Below are positions 16,576-25,888 of a stretch of 64,000 nt of DNA, piece by piece. The first letter of the stretch is position 1. Each line of letters opens with the position of its first letter. The translations under genes and the position numbers were made by a program. The stretch is taken from NCBI GenBank assembly GCA_039933635.1, contig JBDTNQ010000007.1, positions 1 to 64,000 of the forward strand, read 5' to 3'. The notes under the pieces are model-generated. The model was given only the letters and a program-made list of their open reading frames with translations. It ran no database searches and was not told the DNA's origin. Source of the stretch: JBDTNQ01 sp039933635. GTDB lineage: Bacteria > Acidobacteriota > Vicinamibacteria > Vicinamibacterales > SCN-69-37.

Positions 16576-19500
16576 TCAATGTTGCTGCGTCACGGGATCG
16601 GCGCCGATCGTGCCCTGCAGATGCTCGAGATAGGCCGGTGACGCGACGAAGGCGAGACGGGCGCGGGCGGCGGCAGAGTCAGTGGCCCGCACGTGACGCG
16701 TCCAGAGCGCGGCATCGCGTTCCTGCTTGGTGACCAGGCGCTGGTGGTACCAGTCGCTGGCCAACACGGACTCGCGCGTGAACATCGCGCGAATGACGGG
16801 ATCGGTCACGTCACGGCCATCGTACGCGCCGTGCGCCATGATGTGCAGGAGTGCGCGAACGGGCGGACAGGCGGCGTGGATACTCCCGTCCTCGAAGTAG
16901 TTCAACGCCACGCGGCGCTGCGCTTCGCAGATGGCCTCGACGCCAGCGGCAAACACCGCGCGGTCCTGCAGTTCGGGGCGCAAGAGGTCGTCCGAGAACA
17001 CGCGATCCGGCATTTCGAAAATCCGGCCCAGGAACCGATCGACGAACGCCGCCGTGATCCGGTATCCCAGCCGGCTCGCACGCACCGTCCGCCCCTCGAA
17101 CTCGAAGTCCCGCACCGGCTCGAGATAGCCGCGCTCGATCAGGAACGCGGGCTCCCGTTCGTAGGTCCGCATGCGGCACCAGATTTCCGGCACCAGCATG
17201 CTGTTGTCGTGGTCGACGCGGTAGAGCGGACCCACATGGCCTGCCGCCGTCGTGAAGCCGCCATACCCCGTCAGCATGAACGACACGAGCGCGTTGTTGA
17301 CGTCGATGACGGGTGATAGGGCATTGAACGGCCCCTTCGTCAGCGCGCCTTCACTCCCGAAGCCCGTCGTCGACGGCGACTTGCCCGTGAGGCTGCAGAT
17401 GAAGTCCATGAAGAGTTCTGGCAATTCCTGGTACTGAATCGGGCTGTAGACCGCGAGGGGCGGAAGGCCGGCCTTCGCGTCCGGCGGATTGTTGCGGCGT
17501 CCGGCGAGCACGGCGTTCACGGGAAAATGGACCGGCTCATCCGACGGGATCTCGCGGGCCAGGCGGGTGCCGACCTCCGCGAGGTAGGGATCGCGCGGGT
17601 TCGCGAAGTCCGGCCGCAACTGCAGGTAACGCGGATTCTTGGACGGTGCGCCGTCGACGATCCGCGGGTGCGCGGACGAGACGATGTACGCCGTCCGTGG
17701 TGCGGCGACGAAGGTCGACAGCAGCCCTTTCATCGGATCGGAGTACTGATCGAACTCCACGACGCGGTCGGCGATCGCGCGCGCGTCGTCGACCGTCAGC
17801 GGCTCGAAATTGGAGCAGAACAGACCCGTCGCGGCCATGTCTGCTTCCGCGTCCTTGTCGACGCCGCGATGAACGGCATCGTCGGGCCGCTGGAACAGGC
17901 GCGCCTCGCAGTTGATCAGGAGCTTGACGCTCTTGTGCGGGTACTCGGGATCGAGGTGCGTGAGGCTCTCCCGCGGCAGCACCACGGACGCGGTGATGTC
18001 GTCTTCCACCTGGACCTTGTCGGCAGGATTGAAGTCCGGCCGCAACTTGAAGATGCGCCACGAACCATTCGGGTCGTAGCCGACGCGCAGGTAATTGCCG
18101 ACGAGTTTCTGGTTGTCGAACTTCAACTCGTGGCCCTGAGAGCCATCGGTGCGATCCACGGTGAAGTACTGACGCCAGTTGTCGCCCCACTCGGGCCGGT
18201 AGTAGCGCTTGACGGTGACGATCAGCTGGCGGATCGTGCGCGGCAGCCGCTGCAGCCACGCGTTGTGTTCGTCGGTGTACTCGCTCGACGGCGTGAGCAG
18301 CTTGATGACCGATCCGAGTGATCGCTGGCCGCTCAGGATGGGACGCGCGGCACGGTCGCGGTCGTGATCGCGCTTGTAGATGCCGGCAAAGTCCCGCTTC
18401 AGGATCGCTTCCACCTGCTCGATATCGAGGTGGTAGTCATTCACGAACACCGGCCCTTTGAGGATGATGCTCGCGAGCGACTTGGAGATCTCGGACTTGC
18501 CGCCGCCGGAGACGGTGCACGGCTTGTGGCACAGGATGCCGTCGGCGCGCGAGGCGATGAGGCGCCACGCGGATCCGCCGGGCTGTTTCTCGAGCCGGAT
18601 CTTCGTCCCCCACGGCAGCACGTAGGTCTCCGCCGGACGCAGTACCAGTTGGTGGGTCCGATCGCCGACGGTCCAACGCACGCGGCCTTCGCGCACCAGG
18701 AAGTCCGCGTTTTCCGGCACGTAGAAGATGTCCGGGTAGGTCGCGTCCACCGCATAGCGCTCGGGCTTGAGCATCACCCGTGTGCCGAGGAGCGCCATCG
18801 CTTCTTCGTACACGACCTGTTTCGTGAGCACCGTCCGGCCCGCGTAGAACTCCTGGCCCAGCACGTAGGCGGGAAAGGCAATGGCGCCCCCGGCGTGTTC
18901 CTCTTCCGCCATGCCGAACAGGTTCGCCGCGTAGCTGATCTGCGTCTTCACTTCCTTCTTGCAGTAGCCGTAGTAGTTGTCGGCGATCACGGTCACGATC
19001 ACGCCGCGCATGTCGCGGCAGGTGACCTTGAACGCGTCACCGTCGTTGTACAGGTCCTGCTCGTCGCGCCAGCACATTCCGTCGCGCCGCTGGATCTCCG
19101 TGGCATCGTCGTAGTGCGGCAGCCCGACGTCCTTCTTGCGCACGCCGACGAGGTGCGGGGCCAGAATCACGCATCCGGTGTGGCCGCTCCAGTGCTCGAC
19201 GTCGAGCGCGGCGTCGTTCTCGGGGAGATACGGATCACCGGCGTTGCCAAAGATCGACTCGACGAAATCGAGATTGCTGACGAGACTGGCCGGCGCGATG
19301 AAACGCGTCTCCATGCTGCGCGCGGGCTCGGTACCGGTCGCGGGACAGATGACCGGACGCAACAGCAGCGTCACGAACATCCGCGCCTGGTCGGTCTGGC
19401 CGGCCGTGAACGGGAGCGTCAACACGCTCTCCGGCGGATTCAGCGCCGCGGCCAGCAGCGCGCCGAACGTGCGCTTCGGCACGGTGATCTTGTCGGCCGG

Positions 19501-20106
19501 CACGGGCAGACCGCCGTCGGCGATGTGAAAGATGCCCTTCGTGGTACGCCGGTCGCTCTTGGGGTTGTGCAGCACGCCCTGCGCGAGGCGATACGACTTC
19601 AAGTACGGGGATGAGTAGAAGTCCTCGCCCGCCGGCAGTGACATCACACGCGCCAGGCCGGGGCGATCGAGCACGAACGTGCGGCCGGGCAGGCGTGGAA
19701 CGGCCGCGACGGGCCCGTCACCAGTCGAAGACGGGAGCGTTCGACCGGGAGAAGGCTCGGTCAGGTACGCATCGAGAAACGCCTGGATGCGCGCGTCCAC
19801 CGGGCAGAGACGGCCTTCGAGCAGCAGATCCTTCTGGTGATAATTCCGCAGCAGCGGCCCCGCCAGCTCGAGGAAATACGGATCGGCGCTCTTGTTGCTG
19901 ACCGGCTGACCGAGCGCCGCCAGTTTCAGATCGATGTAGCGAATGAGTTCCTGTGAATCGGGGACAGACCGGACTCGGTGCACGAAGCGCTCCTCGGTCG
20001 CCTGCGCCGCACGCGCACGGCGGATGGTTCCATCAGAATAGACCGACACCGAGACGCCACGCGTACGGTTTCCACCCGCTGGAGGCCGTCGAGATGCCGC
20101 GTCCAC
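16576..20106 (-). CDS. Very large protein; possible PPi-type phosphoenolpyruvate carboxykinase
   Basis: An intracellular protein of up to 1176 residues, with no signal peptide or membrane helices. The size fits the PPi-dependent PEP carboxykinases of Propionibacterium and Entamoeba (about 1150 residues), which interconvert oxaloacetate and PEP using pyrophosphate. Supporting features are a glycine-rich P-loop-like CTVSGGGKSEISKS near residue 530, the preceding ADNYYGYCKKEVKTQIS near 380, and VIKLLTPSSEYTDEHN followed by VKRYYRPEWGDNW near 600-640. I base the name on remembered family traits, not on an alignment, so it is tentative. The initial GTG at 20106 has no good ribosome site; GTG at 20049 is an alternative. 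It stands alone without pathway neighbours. Confidence 0.6.
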   Translation of the reverse strand: MDAASRRPPAGGNRTRGVSVSVYSDGTIRRARAAQATEERFVHRVRSVPDSQELIRYIDLKLAALGQPVSNKSADPYFLELAGPLLRNYHQKDLLLEGRLCPVDARIQAFLDAYLTEPSPGRTLPSSTGDGPVAAVPRLPGRTFVLDRPGLARVMSLPAGEDFYSSPYLKSYRLAQGVLHNPKSDRRTTKGIFHIADGGLPVPADKITVPKRTFGALLAAALNPPESVLTLPFTAGQTDQARMFVTLLLRPVICPATGTEPARSMETRFIAPASLVSNLDFVESIFGNAGDPYLPENDAALDVEHWSGHTGCVILAPHLVGVRKKDVGLPHYDDATEIQRRDGMCWRDEQDLYNDGDAFKVTCRDMRGVIVTVIADNYYGYCKKEVKTQISYAANLFGMAEEEHAGGAIAFPAYVLGQEFYAGRTVLTKQVVYEEAMALLGTRVMLKPERYAVDATYPDIFYVPENADFLVREGRVRWTVGDRTHQLVLRPAETYVLPWGTKIRLEKQPGGSAWRLIASRADGILCHKPCTVSGGGKSEISKSLASIILKGPVFVNDYHLDIEQVEAILKRDFAGIYKRDHDRDRAARPILSGQRSLGSVIKLLTPSSEYTDEHNAWLQRLPRTIRQLIVTVKRYYRPEWGDNWRQYFTVDRTDGSQGHELKFDNQKLVGNYLRVGYDPNGSWRIFKLRPDFNPADKVQVEDDITASVVLPRESLTHLDPEYPHKSVKLLINCEARLFQRPDDAVHRGVDKDAEADMAATGLFCSNFEPLTVDDARAIADRVVEFDQYSDPMKGLLSTFVAAPRTAYIVSSAHPRIVDGAPSKNPRYLQLRPDFANPRDPYLAEVGTRLAREIPSDEPVHFPVNAVLAGRRNNPPDAKAGLPPLAVYSPIQYQELPELFMDFICSLTGKSPSTTGFGSEGALTKGPFNALSPVIDVNNALVSFMLTGYGGFTTAAGHVGPLYRVDHDNSMLVPEIWCRMRTYEREPAFLIERGYLEPVRDFEFEGRTVRASRLGYRITAAFVDRFLGRIFEMPDRVFSDDLLRPELQDRAVFAAGVEAICEAQRRVALNYFEDGSIHAACPPVRALLHIMAHGAYDGRDVTDPVIRAMFTRESVLASDWYHQRLVTKQERDAALWTRHVRATDSAAARARLAFVASPAYLEHLQGTIGADPVTQQH

Positions 20107-20149
20107 AAGGACGTCCCGCGGGCGCGCCGAAAACCGACAACCTTGCAGA

Positions 20150-20794
20150 TCAGCCCGCGTCGAGCGTCGTCGTCATGCCCTGCAGATGGGCGTCATCATT
20201 CACGCGGAGCGTGGACCATCCACCGTTGGCATCAACCGTGATGTGCAGAATCGAGGCGTTGGCGATGGGATCGACGACCGGTGGCTCTTGAAGACCGGCA
20301 AGCGGCAGCCTCCCAGACCCCAGCAGGTGCAGGATCGAGCGCACCACGCCGCCGTGCGTGACGACGGCGACGCACGCGCGATCGGCGTAGCGCTCGACGA
20401 CCGATGACAAGGCCGCGTGCACGCGCGCGCGAAAGTCCGTTGACGACTCGCCACCTGGCGGATCGATGGTGCCCGATGCCGTCCGCCAGATCTCGAGGTC
20501 GCCCAGGGTTTGTCCCTCGAGTTCGCCGAACGCCCGTTCGCGCCAGGCCGGGTCGACCACGATCTCGAGGTCGAGCGCGCGAGCGATCGGCTGCGCCGTC
20601 TGCAGTGCCCGCGGCAGATCCGAACTGACCAGGACCTCGATCGGGGGGGTGGCGGTCACGAGCCGCTGCGCCAGCCGCTCAGCCTGCTGCCTTCCCAACT
20701 CGTTCAACGACGTGGGCCGATGCCCCTGCAGTACGCCGCTGGCGTTCGCATCAGTCTGACCGTGGCGGAGAACAAGAATGTGACGGGGAGACAC
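20150..20794 (-). CDS. Histidine phosphatase family protein (phosphoglycerate mutase-like)
   Basis: A 214-residue cytoplasmic enzyme of the branch-1 histidine phosphatase family. The catalytic RHG motif is LVLRHGQTDANASG at residue 8; further family positions are SSDLPRALQTAQPIA, the acid-containing WRERAFGELEGQ, and the second His in VVTHGGVVRS. Members include cofactor-dependent phosphoglycerate mutases, CobC and broad phosphatases; the substrate cannot be told. The length fits a phosphatase better than a glycolytic mutase (about 250). The start is GTG at 20794. It is probably cotranscribed with the large gene downstream. Confidence 0.92.
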   Translation of the reverse strand: MSPRHILVLRHGQTDANASGVLQGHRPTSLNELGRQQAERLAQRLVTATPPIEVLVSSDLPRALQTAQPIARALDLEIVVDPAWRERAFGELEGQTLGDLEIWRTASGTIDPPGGESSTDFRARVHAALSSVVERYADRACVAVVTHGGVVRSILHLLGSGRLPLAGLQEPPVVDPIANASILHITVDANGGWSTLRVNDDAHLQGMTTTLDAG

Positions 20795-20854
20795 AGCATT
20801 TCATTCTCCCCGATCCCGTCGTGGGTCTGCTCAGGACACGGCGGCAAACGCTCT

Positions 20855-21688
20855 TCACGATGGCGCTGCCGCCAGTTGCAGTTTCACCCACACCTTGACG
20901 GGTTTCACGGCGTCACCGGCAGGCCCACCACTTGGAGAACCTCCCCCGCCACCGCGGCGACCGCCACCGCCACCATACCCACCGCCCCGGCCGCCACCGT
21001 ATCCCCCGCCTCCACCCATGCCGCCGCCGGTCCGTCCACGGCCGCGCTCTTCACCGCCGGACCCGGGCTTCGGCTGTTCAGGCGTGAACAACCCTAGCGC
21101 CAGCGACTTACCTGCGGCAGCCCCGACGGCATATGGATGGTCAGCGGATAGCGTGAGCGGGATCTTCATCTCGAACACGATCGCGCCCTGGTCCATCGCG
21201 GACGCCGCACTGAGCCCCAGTGAGACATTGAGCGGCACCAGATGCCGTTGCTGGCCTGGACCGAGGACGTCGAGTTCGTCGATTGACGCAGGTTTAGCTG
21301 CGCTGCTGTCTGGATCAGGCGTGTCCGAGCCGGGCCCGAATCCTCGACCGCGGGTCATTGCGGGCAACTGGAAGCCGACGTCCGCCTTCTTCGCGCCGGT
21401 CGAATCGACCCACACGACGAGGCCGCGCTCGAGGGTGCGGCGCATCTCGGGATCGGTCGCCGAGATGGCCAGATACAGGAAGTCCGCATCGTTGGCGGCG
21501 GCCACGGCCGGCCCTTTGTCGAGCGTCGTGAGGCGCGCCCAGTCCTCAATCCGCCCGTCCACCCGGACGTCGCGCGATTTCCATTCGCTCGCCACGACCG
21601 GATCTGGACCGGCGCTCAGGTTGGCCAGCGGCGAAAGTGACAAGACGCCGAGCAACAGCACAATCACGCGTGAACGAAGAGGCCTCAA
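20855..21688 (-). CDS. Secreted CBM9/DOMON-like protein with Gly-rich tail
   Basis: About 277 residues. A signal peptide (VIVLLLGVLSLSPLANLSAG) precedes a family-9 carbohydrate-binding-like beta domain: DVRVDGRIEDWARL, DADFLYLAISATDPEM and VVWVDSTGAKK are typical of this fold. The C terminus has a long Gly/Tyr/Arg tract of GGGYGGGR-type repeats (about 35 residues), probably disordered. The open frame extends to an ATG at 21766, but that adds a Cys-rich stretch before the signal peptide. I prefer a TTG at 21688, with moderate confidence. Ligand unknown; the domain is often found in cell-surface proteins of Acidobacteria. Confidence 0.75.
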   Translation of the reverse strand: MRPLRSRVIVLLLGVLSLSPLANLSAGPDPVVASEWKSRDVRVDGRIEDWARLTTLDKGPAVAAANDADFLYLAISATDPEMRRTLERGLVVWVDSTGAKKADVGFQLPAMTRGRGFGPGSDTPDPDSSAAKPASIDELDVLGPGQQRHLVPLNVSLGLSAASAMDQGAIVFEMKIPLTLSADHPYAVGAAAGKSLALGLFTPEQPKPGSGGEERGRGRTGGGMGGGGGYGGGRGGGYGGGGGRRGGGGGSPSGGPAGDAVKPVKVWVKLQLAAAPS

Positions 21689-21796
21689 GTCACACCCCGC
21701 ACAGGGATGACGAGGCAGGCACTGGCGATTGATACAGACGATGGGCGTGGCGAAAAGGACGGGCACGGCCGCACACGACGGCCGGAGGGGCTGTCG

Positions 21797-22912
21797 CTAG
21801 AGGAATCGGGTCAGCGTGACGTGCACGATCCGCATCTTGTCTGGCGCGGAACGCCACTGCACCATGATCGGCGTTTGATACTGCCCCTCGACCACGGCCG
21901 TCTGTCCCGGCGTGCGGGTGTCTGAGACCAGGAGGTCGACCGAACGCTTCATCCGCAGGAATCGCGCGGCGGGGACCTCGAGCGCGCGGGCGACGATGCG
22001 CTCCACCCGTGAGTCCCCGAGGCCGATGACGTCCACGAGCCGGTTGAGCGCACGCACCAGATCGTATTTCGCGTAGTCGAGCGCCTTGCCAGGTAGTGCC
22101 CGCGGGTCGTTCCACGCGTGCCGCACCTTCTCGGCCGCGAAGTGCAGCGGGTTCCGCAGCACCTCCGCGAGATCGTGCTGCATCAGCAGGGTTTCGTATT
22201 CGTTGACGGTAAGGCTGGCCGCCTGCTCGCCGGCCGCCAGCGACAGCCGTACGCGGCCCTTCTGCACGTCGTACCGCTTGATGAGATCCGCGATCTGCGG
22301 GTAGAGCCCCAAGCCCGGATCCTTGAGGCTGACCACGCTGATCGGGTGGGGAGACACGGGCACCCGCAGTTGCGCGCGCGCGACGACAACCTCGTGGTCG
22401 TAGCCGACGAGCGTCGTCACGCGCGACCGGGGCTTGCCGGCGCAGACCCCGTCGAGATCGATGAAGTAGACCGGTCCCGGGCGGCTCAGGTCGTATGACA
22501 CGCACGGCCTGAGGCTGCCCGTGATGAACGCCAGGTGCGAATCGCCGTTGGTCGGCTCGACCTCACGCTGCTCGGGCGAGAGATCCTCGCGGATGTCCAG
22601 TTGATCGTGCTTGTAACCGGCCCCCTCGGGGAACGCCGTGCGGAACAACTCCAGGTAACGGCCAACACCGGGCCCCTTCGCGGACAGCCGTGCGGCCAAC
22701 CCCTGCGAGAGATACCCCGCTGTGGTGTGCGGTGAGGCGTAGAAGCAATGGCTGTAAGGCGCGAGCGCGTCGCCGTAGGTGTCGGCGGCCTGCGCGCGGA
22801 CATCCTGGATGTCCAGCCGGGCCTTGGGAGTCAGTTCGAGCGTCAGTTCCAGCGGTGGCACGTTGTCGGTCTGGACCTCCGCTAGGCTACGCGAAACCTG
22901 CCGAGATGGCAA
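21797..22912 (-). CDS. Hypothetical protein with YjbQ/UPF0047-like N-terminal half
   Basis: A 371-residue cytoplasmic protein. The first 180 residues keep the features of the YjbQ/UPF0047 fold: SPHTTAGYLSQGLA near residue 60, YKHDQLDIRED, NGDSHLAFITGS near 122, and a closing PVYFIDLDGVCAGKPRSRV. YjbQ proteins are about 140 residues and have weak thiamine-phosphate synthase activity. Here a further 190-residue region follows, with EYETLLMQHDLAEVLRNPLHFA and VDVIGLGDSRVERIVARAL, that I do not recognise. The ATG at 22912 is the first of the frame; a start a few codons later is possible. Confidence 0.75.
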   Translation of the reverse strand: MPSRQVSRSLAEVQTDNVPPLELTLELTPKARLDIQDVRAQAADTYGDALAPYSHCFYASPHTTAGYLSQGLAARLSAKGPGVGRYLELFRTAFPEGAGYKHDQLDIREDLSPEQREVEPTNGDSHLAFITGSLRPCVSYDLSRPGPVYFIDLDGVCAGKPRSRVTTLVGYDHEVVVARAQLRVPVSPHPISVVSLKDPGLGLYPQIADLIKRYDVQKGRVRLSLAAGEQAASLTVNEYETLLMQHDLAEVLRNPLHFAAEKVRHAWNDPRALPGKALDYAKYDLVRALNRLVDVIGLGDSRVERIVARALEVPAARFLRMKRSVDLLVSDTRTPGQTAVVEGQYQTPIMVQWRSAPDKMRIVHVTLTRFL

Positions 22913-22973
22913 ACGCCAATCGTACGGTCGGACGCTGGCAAGTCACGGAAGACTAACGGCTTAGGGCTCAAGC

Positions 22974-23660
22974 CTAGGCAGGTTCCTCGTCGTAGAACAC
23001 GTTCGCCCTCGTCACTCCTGGCAGCGCGCCGAGGGCGTGGGTGAGCTGGGGCAGATCGCTGTCTTTCGCCAGTTCCACATAGAACGTCAGATCGATCTCC
23101 GCGTCGCCCCCGCCACTGCGCGCGGCGAGCACCCGATAGGTCCGGCAGAGACGGTCGAGCACGGGCGAGTAGATCGTCGCCACATCCTGCCCGGTCGGCG
23201 GCGCGACCGCCAGCTGCAGGACGAACTCGCGGTGGCCCAGCAAGCCGAAGTTGGTCTTCGCCATGACGAACAGAATCAGCGTCAGGAACAACGTGCCCAT
23301 GACAGCGAAGAGATGCAGACCGACGCCGGAGGCCAGTCCGACTGCCAACGAACAGAACACGAACACGAGATCCTGCGCGTCCTTCAGCGCCGTGCGGAAA
23401 CGCACAATCGACATCGCCCCCACGAGCCCGAACGCGCGCGCGAGGTTGTTGCCAATCACCATGATGACGATCGCCGTGATGACACTCAGCGTGATCAGGG
23501 ATCGATCGAACGTGCTGGAGTAGCTCACGCCACGGTACGTCCGTCGATACGTTGTCGAGAGCAGGAGCCCGCACCCAAAGGCCACGAACAGGTTGATGGC
23601 CGCGCCAACAAGATCGATCGCCGTCACCTCGCCGGTGACGAACGTCGTCAGCGCGTCCAC
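22974..23660 (-). CDS. DUF4956 domain-containing membrane protein
   Basis: A 228-residue protein with four transmembrane helices in the first 145 residues. The DUF4956-typical loop is VIGNNLARAFGLVGAMSIVRFRTALKD, whose SIVRFRT stretch is strongly conserved. The C-terminal 80 residues are soluble and look ACT/ferredoxin-like (EIDLTFYVELAKDSDLPQLTHAL, then GVTRANVFYDEE). Its start overlaps the end of the VTC-domain gene by 13 bases. DUF4956 and VTC genes are commonly paired in bacteria. A role in polyphosphate handling at the membrane is inferred from that pairing. Confidence 0.9.
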   Translation of the reverse strand: MDALTTFVTGEVTAIDLVGAAINLFVAFGCGLLLSTTYRRTYRGVSYSSTFDRSLITLSVITAIVIMVIGNNLARAFGLVGAMSIVRFRTALKDAQDLVFVFCSLAVGLASGVGLHLFAVMGTLFLTLILFVMAKTNFGLLGHREFVLQLAVAPPTGQDVATIYSPVLDRLCRTYRVLAARSGGGDAEIDLTFYVELAKDSDLPQLTHALGALPGVTRANVFYDEEPA

Positions 23661-24496
23661 GCCATCTCCTCAGATCCGTGCGGGCGAAATCCCGACCGGC
23701 GATCCGCCCGCCGCCGCCATTCCGATCGGGCGAGCGCCGCGGTGCGCGAGTGCGCCTGCACGATGCCGAGATCGGTGAGACAGACCGAGTACTTGGACAA
23801 CGCTCGCCGCACGATGCCATGCGAGGCCAGGAACGGCCGCAACCACACCGGAAAGCCCAGTCGCGAGTCGTATTTCACCTCGAGCACGAACGAGCCGCGC
23901 AGCGAGCGGCGGTCGTGCTCGAGACGATAGAGATCAGACAGGGCGGGATACGCAACACTCCGGATATCGCCGTCGAAGGTGACGCGCAGCGACGTTTCGT
24001 AGGTGCCCACGTACGGCTCGCGATCGTATTGAACCGTGACGACGGGTCGCAACGCGAAGCGACGCACGCGGTGAAGGAACTGCTCGGCATCCGTAACGGC
24101 CGATGGGCTCGATCGGTTCGACATGACGTGCGTGCCGATGTCGCCCGACGCAAGAAGCGCCGGCACGTCGGTGAACTTCATCGGCGCCCGCGCCTTGCTG
24201 CCGACGGCACCGTTGCGCTTCTTCACTTCCAGGAACGCCACCGAGTCCGCTTGTTCGGAATCGTAGCCGCGGATGCGCGGCTTGGCGCGCACCGCCAGGC
24301 CATCCTCGTTGGCAAAGTAGTGGGCGAACCGAGAGGTGTCGTAGTAAATGCTGCGGACGGTGTACCCGCGATACCCACCGTGGGCCTCGCGCGGTGTCGC
24401 ATGGGGATCGGGGTGGACGAACGGCTGGATCACCGCGCGCAACCGCGCCCTGAGCGTCTCGGGAACGAGATATTTATGTTCGACTCGGCTCTCCAC
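23648..24496 (-). CDS. VTC domain polyphosphate polymerase-like protein
   Basis: A 282-residue protein of the VTC superfamily, a triphosphate-tunnel fold in which yeast Vtc4 makes polyphosphate from ATP. The start MESRVEHKYLVPE carries the family's charged opening strand. Further tunnel strands show YTVRSIYYDT, GLAVRAKPRIRGY, VAFLEVKKRNG (basic tunnel residues), VTVQYDREPYVG, LRVTFDGDIR and a closing VLEVKYDSRLG. There are no membrane helices, so it probably works with the DUF4956 protein encoded just downstream in the overlapping frame. Product and direction of reaction are not shown by sequence. Confidence 0.88.
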   Translation of the reverse strand: MESRVEHKYLVPETLRARLRAVIQPFVHPDPHATPREAHGGYRGYTVRSIYYDTSRFAHYFANEDGLAVRAKPRIRGYDSEQADSVAFLEVKKRNGAVGSKARAPMKFTDVPALLASGDIGTHVMSNRSSPSAVTDAEQFLHRVRRFALRPVVTVQYDREPYVGTYETSLRVTFDGDIRSVAYPALSDLYRLEHDRRSLRGSFVLEVKYDSRLGFPVWLRPFLASHGIVRRALSKYSVCLTDLGIVQAHSRTAALARSEWRRRADRRSGFRPHGSEEMAWTR

Positions 24497-24541
24497 GCGC
24501 CGGAGTGTAACAACGGGGTAAATGGAGAAGATGAAGATTTG

Positions 24542-25813
24542 TTAATGAGAGGGTGAAGAAAGAGTGACAGGGCGCTTCGGGATGACGACGAACTCGCGGC
24601 TGCGGACCGTGGCGCCCTTCTGCGCGACCCGGACCTTGATGCGTTGTGCGTGGCCCGTGCGGTCGGCGTCGGTGGCGTCGATGCCGAGGAGATAGTACGC
24701 GGACGTCTCGCGGACAATCCGGCCGAACGCGTACTCGCCGTTGCCCGTCAGGACCTTCATGAACGCGCCGCCTGACGCGCCGGCAAACTGGCCCAGCCAT
24801 CGGGCCATCACCTCGGCGTCGCGCGCCAAGTTCACCTGCGACTTCACGGCCTCGCGCCGCTCGGCTGAAAAGAGTTCCAACACGTTGTTGTCGACGAACA
24901 GCGTGTAGACGGACACATTCGATCGCGCGGCCGCCTCGCCCACCTCGCTCGGCAGCGTGCCGAAGTCCGGCCTGCCGCCTGGTGCGTCGCTCATCGTCAG
25001 GCCCGCGCTCGCCAGCACGGCGATCTTGCGCCCCTCGATCGATCCCATGTTGACGAGCAAATCGCGCAGCATCGACAGACCGACCCGTCCCTGGATTTCG
25101 CCGAGTCCGGCCCGCGCCGACATCTCACTGCTCAGCACACCCCCACAAGGGCCATCGCCCGCCCCAACCGCGCGCGAGGCAGGACCTCCGCTGTAGGCCC
25201 CACAATACCTATTCGAGATCTCCAGGCGGAGCTCCGGTTTCGCAAACCAGTCGACCACCTCTGAAGGCCTCACGTTGTATCGATACACAGCGTCGGGCTC
25301 CTTCTGGCCTGACACCTGGTCGAGCGCGCCGATCACGGCAACGTGATCCGTAGTCGGCTCCACCTTCGGCCCCAACGGATAGGTCAACAGTCCGACGACA
25401 GCCGTCGGAGGCAGCGCACGAACGAAATTCTGCGCCGCCGTCGCAATGCCGCGAGAGACGCCGGCCGAGAACGACTGCGCGTCTACCAGCACCATGTAAG
25501 TCTGCTTCCGTTCGCTTCCGGAGGGCGCCGCGAGCGCAACGCCCGGAGCGACAACCGTCGCGGAAGGCAGAGACGACGAGGTGGCGACATCCCGAGTGTC
25601 CGCGCGCACGAAGTCGAGCACCGACACAGGGCGTGGCTTGCCCTCGATCTGGACGCTGAACTGATCCCGCGTCAGCCCCGTGATCGGATTGCCGTCGCGA
25701 TCGACGACCTGCACATCGATCGAAATGAGATCTGCGGACGAACGGATAACCTGTCCGGCGCTCTCCCCCGACATCAGCGCAACGAGAGCGACGGCCACTC
25801 CAATGCGCGACAT
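24542..25813 (-). CDS. Secreted VWFA-related domain protein
   Basis: About 423 residues with a signal peptide (IGVAVALVALMSGESAGQ). The opening ADLISIDVQVVDRDGNPITGL with QFSVQIEGKPRPV is the N-terminal hallmark of the acidobacterial VWFA-related family (TIGR03436), followed by a von Willebrand factor A-like domain. The family is abundant in Acidobacteria and uncharacterised; a secreted adhesion or sensing role is guessed. I placed the start at the ATG for MSRIGV; a start ten codons upstream is open. It lies downstream of no obvious partner. Confidence 0.85.
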   Translation of the reverse strand: MSRIGVAVALVALMSGESAGQVIRSSADLISIDVQVVDRDGNPITGLTRDQFSVQIEGKPRPVSVLDFVRADTRDVATSSSLPSATVVAPGVALAAPSGSERKQTYMVLVDAQSFSAGVSRGIATAAQNFVRALPPTAVVGLLTYPLGPKVEPTTDHVAVIGALDQVSGQKEPDAVYRYNVRPSEVVDWFAKPELRLEISNRYCGAYSGGPASRAVGAGDGPCGGVLSSEMSARAGLGEIQGRVGLSMLRDLLVNMGSIEGRKIAVLASAGLTMSDAPGGRPDFGTLPSEVGEAAARSNVSVYTLFVDNNVLELFSAERREAVKSQVNLARDAEVMARWLGQFAGASGGAFMKVLTGNGEYAFGRIVRETSAYYLLGIDATDADRTGHAQRIKVRVAQKGATVRSREFVVIPKRPVTLSSPSH

Positions 25814-25888
25814 CCCGATCGGCACGGCGCTCTCAGTGCCCAAACGCCGCGCGGATCAAAGCGGGTCGCATGAGTGGGGGCAACGGGT

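Noticed and set aside
18364..19614. + strand 416-codon frame
   Set aside because: It is antisense to the large PEPCK-like gene; residues are dominated by Arg, His, Val and Ala without any motif.
20940..21050. GGN-type trinucleotide-like tract
   Set aside because: It encodes the Gly/Tyr/Arg-rich tail of the CBM9-like protein on the - strand and is not a separate repeat element.
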